64,000 nt of DNA from Saccharopolyspora rectivirgula DSM 43747 (GCF_000497205.1 NZ_AYJW01000001.1:87104-151103); one strand, 5' to 3'. Positions 29,230 to 38,973 are shown, numbered from the stretch's first letter. The notes: a model not told the origin generated them from the sequence alone. Made by a program: numbers and translations.

Positions 29230-29284
29230 TTTCACTGCTGGTTCACCTGGGCATGCAGCAGTGTTCAACTGTTGGTTCCGGATT
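29230..29284. promoter_or_regulatory. PHO-box direct repeats upstream of senX3-regX3
   Basis: Five consecutive 11-base units start at 29230, 29241, 29252, 29263 and 29274. They begin TTTCACTGCTG, GTTCACCTGGG, CATGCAGCAGT, GTTCAACTGTT and GGTTCCGGATT. Units 2 and 4 fit the GTTCACC core of actinobacterial PHO boxes, 1 and 5 are near matches, and 3 is degenerate. The array lies 84-138 bases upstream of the senX3 start, on the opposite strand, as expected for autoregulation by RegX3. Confidence 0.6.
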
Positions 29285-29390
29285 GCTCCGACCCCATTCG
29301 CCCCACCAGTGCGCACGATTCACCGCGGCGTTGGAGCGGAAGTCCGGAAGACACCGCTCGATGCCTCCCGGACTCGCCCGTCGAATTCGA

Positions 29391-30128
29391 TCAGCGGCCC
29401 TGGTTGGCGACCGCGGCGGCGGCTGCGGCAGCGGCCTCCGGGTCCAGGTAGGTGCCGCCGGGCTGGACCGGCTTGAGGTCGTCGTCGAGGTCGTAGCGCA
29501 GCGGGATCCCGGTCGGGATGTTCACTCCGACGATGTCGTCGTCGGAGATCTGGTCCAGGTGCTTGACCAGGGCCCGCAGGGAGTTGCCGTGCGCGGCGAC
29601 CAGCACCGTCCGGCCCGCCTTGAGGTCCGGAACGATGTCGGACTCCCAGTAGGGCAGCAGCCGGGCCACCACGTCCTTGAGGCACTCGGTGCGGGGCACC
29701 TCGATGTCGGCGTAGCGGGGGTCGGCGTCCTGGCTGTACTCGCTGCCGGGTTCGATCTCCGGCGGCGGCGTGTCGTAGGAGCGCCGGTAGAGCATGAACT
29801 GCTCTTCGCCGTACTTCTCCAGCGTCTGCTTCTTGTTCTTGCCCTGCAGCGCGCCGTAGTGGCGTTCGTTGAGCCGCCAGCTCCGCCGGACCGGAATCCA
29901 GTGCCGGTCGGCGACGTCCAGGGCGATGTTGGCGGTAGCGATGGCACGGCGAAGCAGCGAGGTGTGCAGCACGTCCGGGAGCACGCCGGCGTCGCGCAGC
30001 AGCTCCCCGCCGCGCTTGGCCTCCTCCTGCCCCTTCTCCGAGAGGGGCACGTCCACCCAGCCGGTGAACAGGTTCTCGGCGTTCCACGTGCTTTCGCCGT
30101 GTCGCAGCAGCACCAGGGTCCCAGTCAT
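29391..30128 (-). CDS. gpmA: 2,3-bisphosphoglycerate-dependent phosphoglycerate mutase
   Basis: The protein has 245 residues, the standard dPGM length. The phospho-His is in [10 protein letters not shown] (His10), [13 protein letters not shown] is the signature block, and the second His is in [11 protein letters not shown]. It interconverts 3- and 2-phosphoglycerate in glycolysis. Its position upstream of senX3-regX3 matches Rv0489. The C-terminus is an alanine run (about ten Ala). A 244-base gap with the PHO box separates it from senX3. Confidence 0.96.
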   Translation of the reverse strand: MTGTLVLLRHGESTWNAENLFTGWVDVPLSEKGQEEAKRGGELLRDAGVLPDVLHTSLLRRAIATANIALDVADRHWIPVRRSWRLNERHYGALQGKNKKQTLEKYGEEQFMLYRRSYDTPPPEIEPGSEYSQDADPRYADIEVPRTECLKDVVARLLPYWESDIVPDLKAGRTVLVAAHGNSLRALVKHLDQISDDDIVGVNIPTGIPLRYDLDDDLKPVQPGGTYLDPEAAAAAAAAVANQGR

Positions 30129-30175
30129 GCCATCAGGCTAGCCGCCGACCGGGACCGCCATCGGCCTGCCGGTGG

Positions 30176-30607
30176 TCAGGCCAACGCCGCGTCCAGCGTG
30201 ATCTCGGTTCCGCCCAGGGCGACCGAGACCGGGCAGACCTCCTTGGCCTTCTGCGCGGTCCGCTGGAAGGCGTCCGCGTCGAGGCCCGGTACGACGGCCC
30301 GCACGGTGAGCTTCACCCCGGTGATGGCGAAGCCCTCCCCGCGCGGCCCGAAGGTCGCTCGGGCGCTGGCGTCGATGCTGCTCGGCGGGGTTCCGCCGGC
30401 GCTGAGCAGCCCGGACAGCTGCATGCAGTAGCAGGAGGAGAGGGCTGCGGCGATGAGTTCTTCCGGGCTGGTGAGCCCTTCCGGGGCCTCGGTCCGCGCC
30501 GCCCACGTCACGGGGAATTGGCCGCTGGCGGACGAGTCGAGGTTGACGTTGCCAGTGCCGGTCTTGAGGTCGCCGGTCCAGTGCGTGCTCGCTTTGCGCT
30601 CAGCCAT
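30176..30607 (-). CDS. OsmC-family peroxiredoxin
   Basis: The protein has 143 residues. The two peroxidatic/resolving cysteines of OsmC are in LSSCYCMQLSG and KEVCPVSVAL. It reduces organic hydroperoxides; the actinobacterial reductant may be a mycothiol- or lipoyl-based system. It ends 47 bases before gpmA and is probably its transcriptional neighbour. The long, hairpin-rich gap upstream (30608-31165) contains its promoter. Confidence 0.92.
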   Translation of the reverse strand: MAERKASTHWTGDLKTGTGNVNLDSSASGQFPVTWAARTEAPEGLTSPEELIAAALSSCYCMQLSGLLSAGGTPPSSIDASARATFGPRGEGFAITGVKLTVRAVVPGLDADAFQRTAQKAKEVCPVSVALGGTEITLDAALA

Positions 30608-31165
30608 CTCGGAGCTCCTCAGGTCCTGTGGAACAGCTGGTGGCTCCAGCGTGGCGCAGTGCGCGGCTGCCCGCAGATTTGGTTGTGCCTGTCACCGGAC
30701 GGTTATGGGATCAACGCAGCGTTGTGACCGGAAAGTGTCGACGATCACTTTCGTAGACAAACAGACAGGCTATCGATTCCTTTGCGTTACATACTGCTGC
30801 AAATATCACCCGAACGGAGTAATGAGACGGTCTTGTGGGGACCGTCAGTCTCTGCGAAGTTGACAACGCCCTCTTCTTGATCGGCTCCCACGCACTCCCC
30901 GATCAGGAAGAGCGTGAGCGCGGTTTGTCCCCCATCGAACCGCGCCCCGCCGGGCCCTGGGGTTCCCCCGCCCAACGGCCCGCCAGGCGGGACCCCTACG
31001 TGGGGCGGCTCGAGCTCGCGACTCCCCCTCTCTCCCGAGCCGCCCCACGCGGTTCCCCAGCAAGCAGCGATCAGCCCCCTCGAATGAGGGGCTGTAACAA
31101 TACAGGCACTCGGCACTCATTCCAAGGAGTGCATGAGTGGACACCCGGTGCACACCGGGAGGAGA
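30608..31165. other. 558-base intergenic region dense in inverted repeats
   Basis: No gene is supported on either strand. Inverted repeats follow one another: GAAAGTG/CACTTTC (30731-30752), GACGGTC/GACCGTC (30826-30846), CTCTTC-TGATCGG arms (30871-30912), GGGGT..CCCGCC arms (30959-30996), a perfect 14-bp stem CGTGGGGCGGCTCG (30999-31049), CAGCCCC arms (31072-31094), and GCACTC/GAGTGC (31113-31132). The last may terminate mshA-ybjN. The middle cluster could be a structured RNA or leader of osmC. Confidence 0.6.
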
Positions 31166-31672
31166 TCACTCGCCCATCGGCTCCACCGGACCGTCCCGCT
31201 CCACCAGCTGGCGGAACGGCTGCAAGTTGGCCAGGCTCTCCCCGCGGGAGACCCGCCACCCCCACTCCCGCCGGATGGCCGTGGCGAAGCCCAGCTCGAG
31301 CAGGGTGTTGAAGTCCCCGTCGGCCGCCTCCAAGACCTGCCCCAGCAGCCGGTCCAACTCCTCGGGCGTCACCGCGTGCAGCCCGATCCGGCCGACCAGG
31401 TAGATGTCGCCGTTGCGGTCCAACGTGTAATGAACGCCATAGAGCTTGGCGTTCCGCTGCAGCAGGTAACGGTAGACCTCTTCGTGCGCTTCGTCCGGCT
31501 GCCGGCAGACGAACGCCTCCAGCAGCAGCGCGTGCTCGGTGAGGATCAACCAGCAGTTGGTCTGCAGCTTCTTGTTGCCGGGCAGCGTGACGAAGTACCG
31601 ACCCTCCCCCTTGTTCCGGTACTCCAGCCCGTTCGACTCCAGTGTGGACTCGATCACCTGGGCTGCGCTCAT
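31166..31672 (-). CDS. YbjN domain protein
   Basis: The protein has 168 residues, predicted to be cytosolic with the alternating strands of the YbjN/TY3 chaperone-like fold ([45 protein letters not shown]). Biochemical function is unknown. Its ATG overlaps the mshA stop by four bases (ATGA), the same pairing as Rv0486-Rv0487, which links it to mycothiol biosynthesis by position only. Confidence 0.88.
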   Translation of the reverse strand: MSAAQVIESTLESNGLEYRNKGEGRYFVTLPGNKKLQTNCWLILTEHALLLEAFVCRQPDEAHEEVYRYLLQRNAKLYGVHYTLDRNGDIYLVGRIGLHAVTPEELDRLLGQVLEAADGDFNTLLELGFATAIRREWGWRVSRGESLANLQPFRQLVERDGPVEPMGE

Positions 31673-32964
31673 GCCGTTACCTCCTGGGCCTGCAACCGCG
31701 CGTGGAACGCCATCTTCGCTTCCGCATAAGTTTCCAGCAGCGCCTCGGTGGTGCGCTCCCAGGAGAATCGAGCGGCGTGACCGGTGGCCCCGGACGCCAG
31801 TTTGTCCCGGTAAGCGGGATCGCGGACCACCGAGGACAGCGCATCGGCCCACTGCCCGGCGCCGTGCCCCGGCACCAGCAATCCGGAAACCCCGTCCGAA
31901 ACCGCCACCGGGAGCCCGCCGACCGCGGCGGCCACCACCGGAGTTCCGCACGCCTGCGCTTCCAGCGCGACCAGGCCGAACGACTCGTTGTGGCTGGGCA
32001 CCGTCACCACGTCGGCCGCCCGGTAGACCTGGGCCAGTTCCTCCGCCGGCTGCGGGGGCAGGAACCGCACCACATCGACGATGCCGAGCTGTTGGGCCAA
32101 TTCCTGCAGAGCGCGGGGACGTTCCAGGCCGCTGCCGGAAGGACCGCCCACCACCAGCACCACCAGCCGCTCCCGCAGCTCGGGATGCCGACCGAGCAGT
32201 TCCGCGGTCGCCCGCAGCAGCACGTCCGGGGCTTTGAGCGGTTGGATCCGCCCCACGAAGGCCAGCACCACGGCGTCTTGCGGCAACTGCAGCGCGGCCC
32301 GGGCGGCGTCCCGGTCCCCGGGGGTGAAGCGGCGAAGGTCGACACCGGGCGGAATGGTGGCCACCGCAGTCGGATCCGCGTCGTAGAGCTCGATGAGATC
32401 AGCGGCTTCGAAGTCGGTGTTGGCCACCAGGCGGTCCGCCTCGGCCACCACCTGCTCCTCGCCGATCACCCGGACCCGCGGCTCCGGAGCATCCCCTTCG
32501 GCCAGCGCGGCGTTCTTCACCTTCGCCAGCGTGTGCGCGGTGTGCACCAGCGGAACTCCCCAGCGCTCCCGCGCCAACCAGCCCACCTGGCCGGACAACC
32601 AGTAGTGGGAGTGCACGACGTCGAAGTAACCGGGTTCGTGCCGGGCCTCCACCCGCAAGGTGCCGGCCGCGAACGCGCACAACTGCGCCGGCAGGTCGTT
32701 CTTGTCCAGCCCTTCGAACGGACCGGCCACCACGTGGCGGACGAGCACCCCGGGCGCCAGCTCGACAACCGGCGGGATTTCCGACGACGTGGCCCTGGTG
32801 AAGATCTCGACCTCGGTGCCGTGCTCGGCCAACCGCCTCGCGGTCTGCGCAATGTAGACGTTCATGCCCCCGGCATCACCGGTGCCGGGCTGCTCCAGGG
32901 GAGAGGTGTGCAGCGAAAGGACGGCGACCCGCCGCGGCCGAAGACGTAACGTTGTGGATGTCAT
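31669..32964 (-). CDS. mshA: D-inositol-3-phosphate glycosyltransferase, mycothiol biosynthesis
   Basis: The protein has 431 residues of GT-B family 4. It joins GlcNAc from UDP-GlcNAc to inositol-3-phosphate, the first step to mycothiol. The N-terminal [20 protein letters not shown] loop is typical of MshA, and the C-terminal donor site is [24 protein letters not shown]. The ATG at 32964 is the conserved start, although its ribosome site is poor. Mycothiol is the thiol buffer of actinobacteria, which fits the nearby OsmC gene. Confidence 0.95.
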   Translation of the reverse strand: MTSTTLRLRPRRVAVLSLHTSPLEQPGTGDAGGMNVYIAQTARRLAEHGTEVEIFTRATSSEIPPVVELAPGVLVRHVVAGPFEGLDKNDLPAQLCAFAAGTLRVEARHEPGYFDVVHSHYWLSGQVGWLARERWGVPLVHTAHTLAKVKNAALAEGDAPEPRVRVIGEEQVVAEADRLVANTDFEAADLIELYDADPTAVATIPPGVDLRRFTPGDRDAARAALQLPQDAVVLAFVGRIQPLKAPDVLLRATAELLGRHPELRERLVVLVVGGPSGSGLERPRALQELAQQLGIVDVVRFLPPQPAEELAQVYRAADVVTVPSHNESFGLVALEAQACGTPVVAAAVGGLPVAVSDGVSGLLVPGHGAGQWADALSSVVRDPAYRDKLASGATGHAARFSWERTTEALLETYAEAKMAFHARLQAQEVTA

Positions 32965-33186
32965 TGGCTGCCCATCGCAAGGTTTCGGCATCCCGAGCTC
33001 TTCGAGTGCCGTCCACCTCGACATCCGGCGCCACGAAAACATTCCCGCCAGCTGCGCGCCGCAGGCCGGTGCCGAGGCCACCGTCCGACGCTACCGTCCG
33101 GCAACCTGGCAGAAACGCACTCAACGGCGCTGCGGTGGGATTCGTCACATCCTGCTCGACCGCGGCCACGGCGGGTCGCCCGCCGA

Positions 33187-34338
33187 TCACAGAGCGGACA
33201 GCTCCTGCCACTCCTCCCAGCTGAGCAGCCAGTCGTAGACGTCGTAACCGGGTTCCATGTCCGATCCGGAACCGGTCACCTCGACCGGGTCACCGATCAG
33301 CGCGCTCTCGAAGAACTCCTTGGCATCGGCGGCGCTGAGGTTGATGCACCCGTGCGAGTTGTTGACCTCGCCCAGGGCCCAGGAGTTCTCCTCGTTCTCG
33401 TGGATGTACTCGCCGTGGTTGGAGAACCGGACCGCCCAGGTCTTGTAGACGTCGTAGCCGTACTCCTCGCTGGTCATCCGCTCCACCGGGCTCTTCGACA
33501 TCACGATGAACGTCCCGTTCGGAGTGTGCCGGCCCGGGTCGTACTCCGCGCCGTAGCTGGCCGGGTAGTCGGCGACCTGCTGCCCGTCCCGCTCCACGAC
33601 CAGCCGGTGCGTGTTCGGATCGGCTTTGACGATCTGGGCGCGCCCGATGTCGAACTCGGTGCTGATGTCCTCGGCGCCGAAAGCGCCGTCACCGTAGGGC
33701 AACCCGTACAGCTCCCCGGTCACCTTCACGTGCGTGTGCGGCGGCCAGTACTCCTTGGGGCGCCAGTCCACCTGGGTGTCCGACAGCCAACCCCAGGAAC
33801 CTTCCACCGGAACTGAGGTCTCCACCGAGAGCGCCCGCTCGACAGCGGCTTTGTCCTTCACCGGTTGGTCGAAGGAAATCCGGATCGGCATGGCGATGCC
33901 GACCTCGTCCCCGTCCTGCGGGGTGATGGTGGCCGACACCTCTTGTTCCGGCTGCGCGGTGCGGAAAGTCCCGCGCACCTCGACCGGCCGACCGTCCTGC
34001 CCGATCGCGTGCCCGTGCCAGCTGTAGGTGGCCCCGAAGCTCAGCGGAACGGTGGGCTGCCACACCGAACCGTCCGGGGAGAGCTCTCCCGGAACCGGTG
34101 CTCCGTTGGCGTCGAACAGCGCGATTTCGCGGAAGGAGCCGTGCTTGACCGTGGCCCTGATGGGACTGGCCGGAGCGACGTCCACGGCTCCGTCCCCGGG
34201 TTCGACGGCCACTGCGGCGGTGCGCGGAACTTCGGTGTTCTCCGCTCGAGTGGCGCTGCAGCCGCCGGCGACCACCGCCACGACCAACAGCCCGGTCAAC
34301 ACGCTCAAACGTGCTTTGATCCCCGGCTTCCCAAACAC
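33187..34338 (-). CDS. L,D-transpeptidase lipoprotein (LprQ-like)
   Basis: The protein has 383 residues from the GTG at 34338 (GGGGGG upstream). A signal with lipobox VAGGC anchors it. Two Ig-like domains (about 40-220) precede the YkuD domain, with the active-site motif SHGCINLS and upstream His in YIHENEENSW. It makes 3-3 crosslinks in peptidoglycan or attaches proteins. It is the Rv0483-type gene, near murB in M. tuberculosis too. Start choice is uncertain by some 18 residues. Confidence 0.9.
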   Translation of the reverse strand: MFGKPGIKARLSVLTGLLVVAVVAGGCSATRAENTEVPRTAAVAVEPGDGAVDVAPASPIRATVKHGSFREIALFDANGAPVPGELSPDGSVWQPTVPLSFGATYSWHGHAIGQDGRPVEVRGTFRTAQPEQEVSATITPQDGDEVGIAMPIRISFDQPVKDKAAVERALSVETSVPVEGSWGWLSDTQVDWRPKEYWPPHTHVKVTGELYGLPYGDGAFGAEDISTEFDIGRAQIVKADPNTHRLVVERDGQQVADYPASYGAEYDPGRHTPNGTFIVMSKSPVERMTSEEYGYDVYKTWAVRFSNHGEYIHENEENSWALGEVNNSHGCINLSAADAKEFFESALIGDPVEVTGSGSDMEPGYDVYDWLLSWEEWQELSAL

Positions 34339-34575
34339 CAGACCACCCCCCAGTTGTGGCGTTCGGCCGGGCTGGTGCGGTGGCGCCCGCACCCCCCTCT
34401 ACAGAGCAGTGAACCGGGCAAATGGAACAAATGCACACCGGGTGGTCGCACTCACACCTTTCCGGTTACCCACATCCCTTGCTACGACACACCTGGTCTG
34501 CGAAGGATGGCGCCCGACGGCCACCCCGGCCGTGCACTCGTCCACAACCGAAGAGCCCGCCGAGAGGAACGATTC

Positions 34576-35316
34576 GTGAGCAACTCGTCAGGCCGCACAG
34601 CAGTCATCACCGGCGCCAGCTCCGGAATCGGCGAAGCGACCGCGCGTCGCCTGGCCGCGGAAGGCTTCAACGTGATCCTGGGCGCTCGCCGCGTGGAGCG
34701 GCTGCAGAAGATCGCGGACGAGATCGGCGGCACCGCCCTGCGCCTGGACGTCACCGACGCCGACTCGGTCGCCGCGTTCGTCGAGCAGATCCCGCAGTGC
34801 CACGTGCTGGTCAACAACGCCGGCGGCGCCAAAGGACTGGCCAAGATCGTCGACGCCGACGAGGACGACTGGCGCTGGATGTGGGAGACCAACGTGCTCG
34901 GCACCCTGCGGCTGACCAAAGCGCTGCTGCCGAAGCTGATCGAGTCCGGCGACGGGCACGTGGTGACCGTGACCTCCGTCGCGGCGAAGGAGATCTACGA
35001 CAACGGCGCCGGCTACACCTCGGCCAAGCACGCCGAAGGCGCCCTGCACCGGACGCTGCGCGGGGAACACCTCGGCGAACCGGTGCGCTTCACCGAAGTG
35101 GCCCCCGGACTGGTGGAAACCGAGTTCTCCGAAGTCCGGTTCAACGGCGACAAGGAACGCGCCGCCCAGGTCTACGCCGGGCTCACCCCGCTGACCGGTG
35201 ACGACGTGGCCGACGTCATCGCCTTCGCGGTGACCCGCCCGTCCCACGTCAACCTCGACTACATCGAGGTCAAGCCGCGCGACCAGCACTCCGCCACCAG
35301 GGCGCACCGCCGGTGA
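34576..35316 (+). CDS. SDR family oxidoreductase
   Basis: The protein has 246 residues from the GTG at 34576, with AGAGGAA seven bases upstream. The classical SDR features are all present: cofactor loop TGASSGIGEA, NNAG in LVNNAGG, Ser in VTSVAAKE and YTSAKHA catalytic YxxxK. The family member in M. tuberculosis at this place is Rv0484c. The substrate is unknown. It is divergent from the L,D-transpeptidase gene and converges on the S1-like gene. Confidence 0.88.
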   Translation: MSNSSGRTAVITGASSGIGEATARRLAAEGFNVILGARRVERLQKIADEIGGTALRLDVTDADSVAAFVEQIPQCHVLVNNAGGAKGLAKIVDADEDDWRWMWETNVLGTLRLTKALLPKLIESGDGHVVTVTSVAAKEIYDNGAGYTSAKHAEGALHRTLRGEHLGEPVRFTEVAPGLVETEFSEVRFNGDKERAAQVYAGLTPLTGDDVADVIAFAVTRPSHVNLDYIEVKPRDQHSATRAHRR

Positions 35317-35324
35317 CCCCGAAC

Positions 35325-35355
35325 CGGTGTGGCCGGGCGACCCCCGGCTACACCG
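35325..35355. terminator. Terminator between SDR gene and S1-like gene
   Basis: CGGTGTGGCCGGG pairs with CCCGGCTACACCG, one G-T pair and a five-base loop, between the two convergent stops. It overlaps the last codons of the S1-like gene. Confidence 0.65.
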
Positions 35356-36340
35356 ACAACCGGCGGGGGACCAGCAGCAGCTCGGCGTCCAGCTCCGCCA
35401 GCACGTCGGCGATCGGGCAGGCGAACCCCGTGCTCCCGTCCTCGACCCCGGCCACGTGCAACCCGACCACCCGGCCGTCCGCGTCGACCACCGCGGCACC
35501 GGAATCCCCCGGGCCGCAATAGCATTCGCCGAGCGCAGCGATCCGGATCTGCTCCCGCAGCACGCGGACACCGAGCGTTTCCCCGTGGTCGATCCGCAAC
35601 GTGGCGTCCACCGACGTCACCACCCCGGCGGTGAGCCCGGTCCCGTACCCGGTCTTGCGGACCCGACAACCGGGGTGCGCGTTGCCCATCCCGGTGACCT
35701 GGCCGATGCCGGCTATCTCGGCGGCGGTGTCCACCCCGCTGGTGATGGTGACCGCCGCGGCGTCCACCCGCGCGGACAGCGCGGCCCGCGCCAGACCGGC
35801 GCACACCCGACCGGCTTCCGGGTCGGTCATCTGGTCCCCCACCGACCAGGCATCGTCCAGGCAGGCCACGTCGAACGTGGTCAGCCCCATCGGCACCCCG
35901 TTCCCGGTGACCAGCACCCCGAGGGTGCCGATCCGCCGGTAACCACCGGGCAACGGGACCGCGGGCGGCCGCATCCGCACGGTGCGGCGCGGGGAAATGC
36001 CGCCACCGCCCCGAACCGTTCCGGTTCCCTTCCCCCTCGACCGGGGGACCACCTCTTTCGGGGAGCGGTGGATGTGCTGCAGCACCGGGCGTTCTTCAAT
36101 AACATCGGTGCCGATACCGAATATCGTGGCCGGGACCCGGGCTTCCGGGGAAAGCTCGGGCAACGGCTTCTTGCTGGCGACCGACACCACGATGACCTGT
36201 TCGCCAGTGCACCGACCAGCCCGGCGCTTCACCCCGATGTCCACGGCGGTGACCCCGGGCAGGTCCAGCAACTGATCCTCCACCGCCCGTTTGACCGGGC
36301 GGATCGCTGCCCGGTCCCGCAACTCCCTGATGCTCAGCAT
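35348..36340 (-). CDS. Trypsin-like (S1-type) protein lacking the catalytic His
   Basis: The protein has 330 residues from the ATG at 36340, with GGAGGGG five bases upstream. There is no signal peptide. The first 85 residues are the alpha-beta domain often placed before such folds (GVTAVDIGVKRR, VPATIFGIGTDVIE). The beta-barrel domain has Asp in ARVDAAAV (Asp193) and the nucleophile in GPGDSGAAVV (Ser280), but the usual NxHV motif is TTFDVA, with Asp157 where His should be. It may be a pseudo-protease or a binding protein. RKTGYGTGLTAGVV is a conserved family block. Confidence 0.75.
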   Translation of the reverse strand: MLSIRELRDRAAIRPVKRAVEDQLLDLPGVTAVDIGVKRRAGRCTGEQVIVVSVASKKPLPELSPEARVPATIFGIGTDVIEERPVLQHIHRSPKEVVPRSRGKGTGTVRGGGGISPRRTVRMRPPAVPLPGGYRRIGTLGVLVTGNGVPMGLTTFDVACLDDAWSVGDQMTDPEAGRVCAGLARAALSARVDAAAVTITSGVDTAAEIAGIGQVTGMGNAHPGCRVRKTGYGTGLTAGVVTSVDATLRIDHGETLGVRVLREQIRIAALGECYCGPGDSGAAVVDADGRVVGLHVAGVEDGSTGFACPIADVLAELDAELLLVPRRLSV

Positions 36341-36425
36341 GGTGGCCCCCTCCACTCCACCATTTAACACTCAGGGTGCTGGATCAGTCACTAAGAGTCA
36401 CACTTACGGCCGTTCGTCGGCCCAC

Positions 36426-37562
36426 CTATTCCAGCGAACAGTCCACTAAGACTGGTTCCGGCACGAGCGAAACGCCGAACGCCTTGCGCACCCCGTCCCG
36501 GACCTCGCGAGCCAGCGCCAGCAAATCCTCCGTCGTGGCACCGCCCCGGTTGGTGAGCGCCAAAGTGTGCTTTGTGGACAAACGGACGGGAGCTTCCTCC
36601 CCCGGGTAGCCCTTCGGGAAACCGGCCCGCTCGATCAACCACGCCGCGGACAGCTTCGTGCCGCCCGGCGCCGGGAACTGCGGAATGCGCTGCTCCGGCC
36701 CGACCCGCTCCCGAATCCTCGCCAGGACCGCGTCGACCTCGTCGGGCGGAACGACCGGATTGGTGAAGAACGAGCCGGCGCTCCAGGTGTCCCGGTCCTC
36801 CGGGTCCAGCAACATCCCCTTCCCCCGGCGCAGTTCGAGCACGGCCTCCCGCGCCTCCGCGACGCCCACCTGCTCCCCGGGCTCGACCCCCAGCGTGCGC
36901 GCCAACTCCGCGTACTTGATCGGCTCGGAAAGACCGTCGTCCCGCAGCAGGAAGCGCACCCGCAGCACCACCGCCTCGTCGTTGTGCTTGAGCACGCTGC
37001 TGCGGTAGGCCAGCCCCAAGTCCTCGGCCGGCACCGTGCGCACCTGACCGCTGCGGCGGTCCAGCAGGTCCACCGAGACCAACCGCTCGGCCACCTCGAC
37101 CCCGTAGGCACCCACGTTCTGCACCGGAGTCGCCCCGGTGAGCCCGGGAATGCCGGACAGGCACTCCAGCCCGCCCAAGCCCTTGCGCACCGTGTCGGCG
37201 ACCACGTCGTCCCAGTCCTCACCGGCCTCGACGGTGAGCTGGACGCGCCCGTCGCTGATGCTGTCGTAGCTGCACCCCCGCGTGGCGATCCGCACCACCA
37301 GGCCGTCGAAGCCGGCGTCACCGATCACCACGTTGGACCCGCCGCCCAGCACCAGCAGCCGCTTCCCGGCGGCGTCCGCGGCCCGGACCGCGTCGGCGAT
37401 CTCCTCGGGGCGTTCGGCGACCACCAGCTCGGCCGGCGGGCCGCCCAGTCGCAGCGTGGTGTGGTTGGCCAGCGGAACGCGCTGGCTGGTCGGTTCGCCC
37501 GGCCGCGGGTTCTCGCGACGGGCCTGTTCAGCACCGGAGGTGGAGGGGTTCACGATTGCCAA
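36426..37562 (-). CDS. murB: UDP-N-acetylmuramate dehydrogenase
   Basis: The protein has 378 residues from a TTG at 37562, which has GGAGG six bases upstream. A GTG at 37553 is the alternative. It reduces UDP-GlcNAc-enolpyruvate to UDP-MurNAc with FAD. VLGGGSNVVIGD and IPGLTGATPVQNVGAYG mark the FAD domain, and the catalytic Ser is in AGSFFTNPVV. It is a type I MurB. It is divergent from the DUF2505 gene across a very short spacer, so their 5' regions overlap. Confidence 0.95.
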   Translation of the reverse strand: MAIVNPSTSGAEQARRENPRPGEPTSQRVPLANHTTLRLGGPPAELVVAERPEEIADAVRAADAAGKRLLVLGGGSNVVIGDAGFDGLVVRIATRGCSYDSISDGRVQLTVEAGEDWDDVVADTVRKGLGGLECLSGIPGLTGATPVQNVGAYGVEVAERLVSVDLLDRRSGQVRTVPAEDLGLAYRSSVLKHNDEAVVLRVRFLLRDDGLSEPIKYAELARTLGVEPGEQVGVAEAREAVLELRRGKGMLLDPEDRDTWSAGSFFTNPVVPPDEVDAVLARIRERVGPEQRIPQFPAPGGTKLSAAWLIERAGFPKGYPGEEAPVRLSTKHTLALTNRGGATTEDLLALAREVRDGVRKAFGVSLVPEPVLVDCSLE

Positions 37563-37578
37563 AGGTAACCTCCGCACC

Positions 37579-38097
37579 ATGACACGCCGCATCGAGCACC
37601 GCAGCACTTCCGGGTGGCCTGCAGCCGCAGTCCACGAGGCACTGGTCGATGTCGATTACCTCACGGAACGACTGCACGCGCTCGGAGGCTCGCGCGCGGA
37701 GCTGGTGCAGCACGAAACCACCGACGACGGCGTCCACTACCAGCTGCGCCACGGCATACGCAGCGAATCCCTGCCCGCCCTGGCCCGCTCCGTGGTGGCC
37801 GGCGACCTGGTCGTCGACCGCAGCGAGAGCTGGCGGCAGGCCGACGAGAACCACTACACCGGGGAAGTCGCCGCCGAGATCGCCGGTGCGCCCTGCAGCA
37901 TCACCGGCTCGATGTGGCTGCGCGACCTGACCACCCCCACCGACTCCTCGACCAGCGAGCTGGTGTTCTCGGCGAAGGTCGACGTGAACCTTCCGTTCGT
38001 GGGCGGGAAGCTCGAAGAACTGGTGGCCAACCAGGTCGAACAGCTGCTGCTCGCCGAAGAGCGGTTCACCGAGGAATGGCTCGCCGCGCGCAAATGA
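37579..38097 (+). CDS. DUF2505 family protein
   Basis: The protein has 172 residues with a START-like (polyketide cyclase/SRPBCC) shape: an N-terminal strand, a long helix near the end (EELVANQVEQLLLAEERFTEEWL) and a mixed sheet between. DUF2505 genes lie beside murB in actinobacteria (Rv0481c in M. tuberculosis). The ligand is unknown. Its stop overlaps the methyltransferase ATG (ATGA). Confidence 0.85.
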   Translation: MTRRIEHRSTSGWPAAAVHEALVDVDYLTERLHALGGSRAELVQHETTDDGVHYQLRHGIRSESLPALARSVVAGDLVVDRSESWRQADENHYTGEVAAEIAGAPCSITGSMWLRDLTTPTDSSTSELVFSAKVDVNLPFVGGKLEELVANQVEQLLLAEERFTEEWLAARK

Positions 38098-38924
38098 GCC
38101 GAACATCACGCGGCAGCCGGCCCGTCGGCAACCCGACCAGGGGCACCACCAACCCCAACCGACTGCGCCGAGTGGACCGCTGGATCACCGGGACCCCGTG
38201 GATGCACAAAGCCATCCGCACCGCCGAACAGCCGGTGGTCGTGGACCTCGGCTACGGCGCCTCCCCGGTCACCACCCTGGAACTGGCCGCTCGCCTGCGC
38301 GCCGTCCGACCCGACGTGCGGGTCGTCGGCCTGGAGATCGACCTCGAACGGGTGGCCGCGGGGCAGCGGGTCGCCGACCCGCCCGCGCTGGAATTTCACC
38401 TGGGCGGGTTCGAACTGGCCGGGTTCTCCGCGGACAACGGGGACTTCCCCGGGCCGGTGCTGGTCCGGGCGTTCAACGTGCTGCGCCAGTACAGCGAGCT
38501 CGAGGCCTGGAAGGCCTGGGAGGAGCTGTGCGCGCGGCTGTCCCCGGAAGGCCACCTGGTGGAGGGGACCTGCGACGAGATCGGCCGCCGCTGCTGCTGG
38601 GTGACCCTGGACCGCAGCGGTCCGCTGACCCTCACCCTGGCCTGCCAGCCGGCCCACCTCGACCAGCCCTCCGACCTGGCCGAGCGGCTGCCGAAGACCC
38701 TCATCCACCGCAACGTGCCCGGGGAACGCGTCCACCAACTGCTGCGCGACCTGGACGTCTGCTGGGCGAAAGCAGCACCGCTGACCCCGTTCGGGCCGCG
38801 CGCCCGCTGGACCCGAGCGGTCGAGCTGTTCGCCGCGATGGGCTGGCCGGTGCGCGACCACCGGCGCCGCTGGCGAGCGGGCGAGGTGACCGTCGACTGG
38901 TCCGCGGTCGACCCCCGGCGGTAA
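38094..38924 (+). CDS. Class I SAM-dependent methyltransferase-like protein
   Basis: The protein has 276 residues. The SAM site is VVDLGYGASPVTTLELA with the acidic residue in VVGLEIDLERV. The C-terminal half is unusual: a CCWVTLDRSGPLTLTLACQP beta strand stretch and helical tail with no clear target-recognition motif. It is coupled to the DUF2505 gene by an ATGA overlap, so they act together or are translated together. The substrate is unknown. Confidence 0.8.
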   Translation: MSRTSRGSRPVGNPTRGTTNPNRLRRVDRWITGTPWMHKAIRTAEQPVVVDLGYGASPVTTLELAARLRAVRPDVRVVGLEIDLERVAAGQRVADPPALEFHLGGFELAGFSADNGDFPGPVLVRAFNVLRQYSELEAWKAWEELCARLSPEGHLVEGTCDEIGRRCCWVTLDRSGPLTLTLACQPAHLDQPSDLAERLPKTLIHRNVPGERVHQLLRDLDVCWAKAAPLTPFGPRARWTRAVELFAAMGWPVRDHRRRWRAGEVTVDWSAVDPRR

Positions 38925-38973
38925 TCCTTCGTCTCCCCCTGCATACCCAGAGTCACCTGGGAGAATGGGCGTC

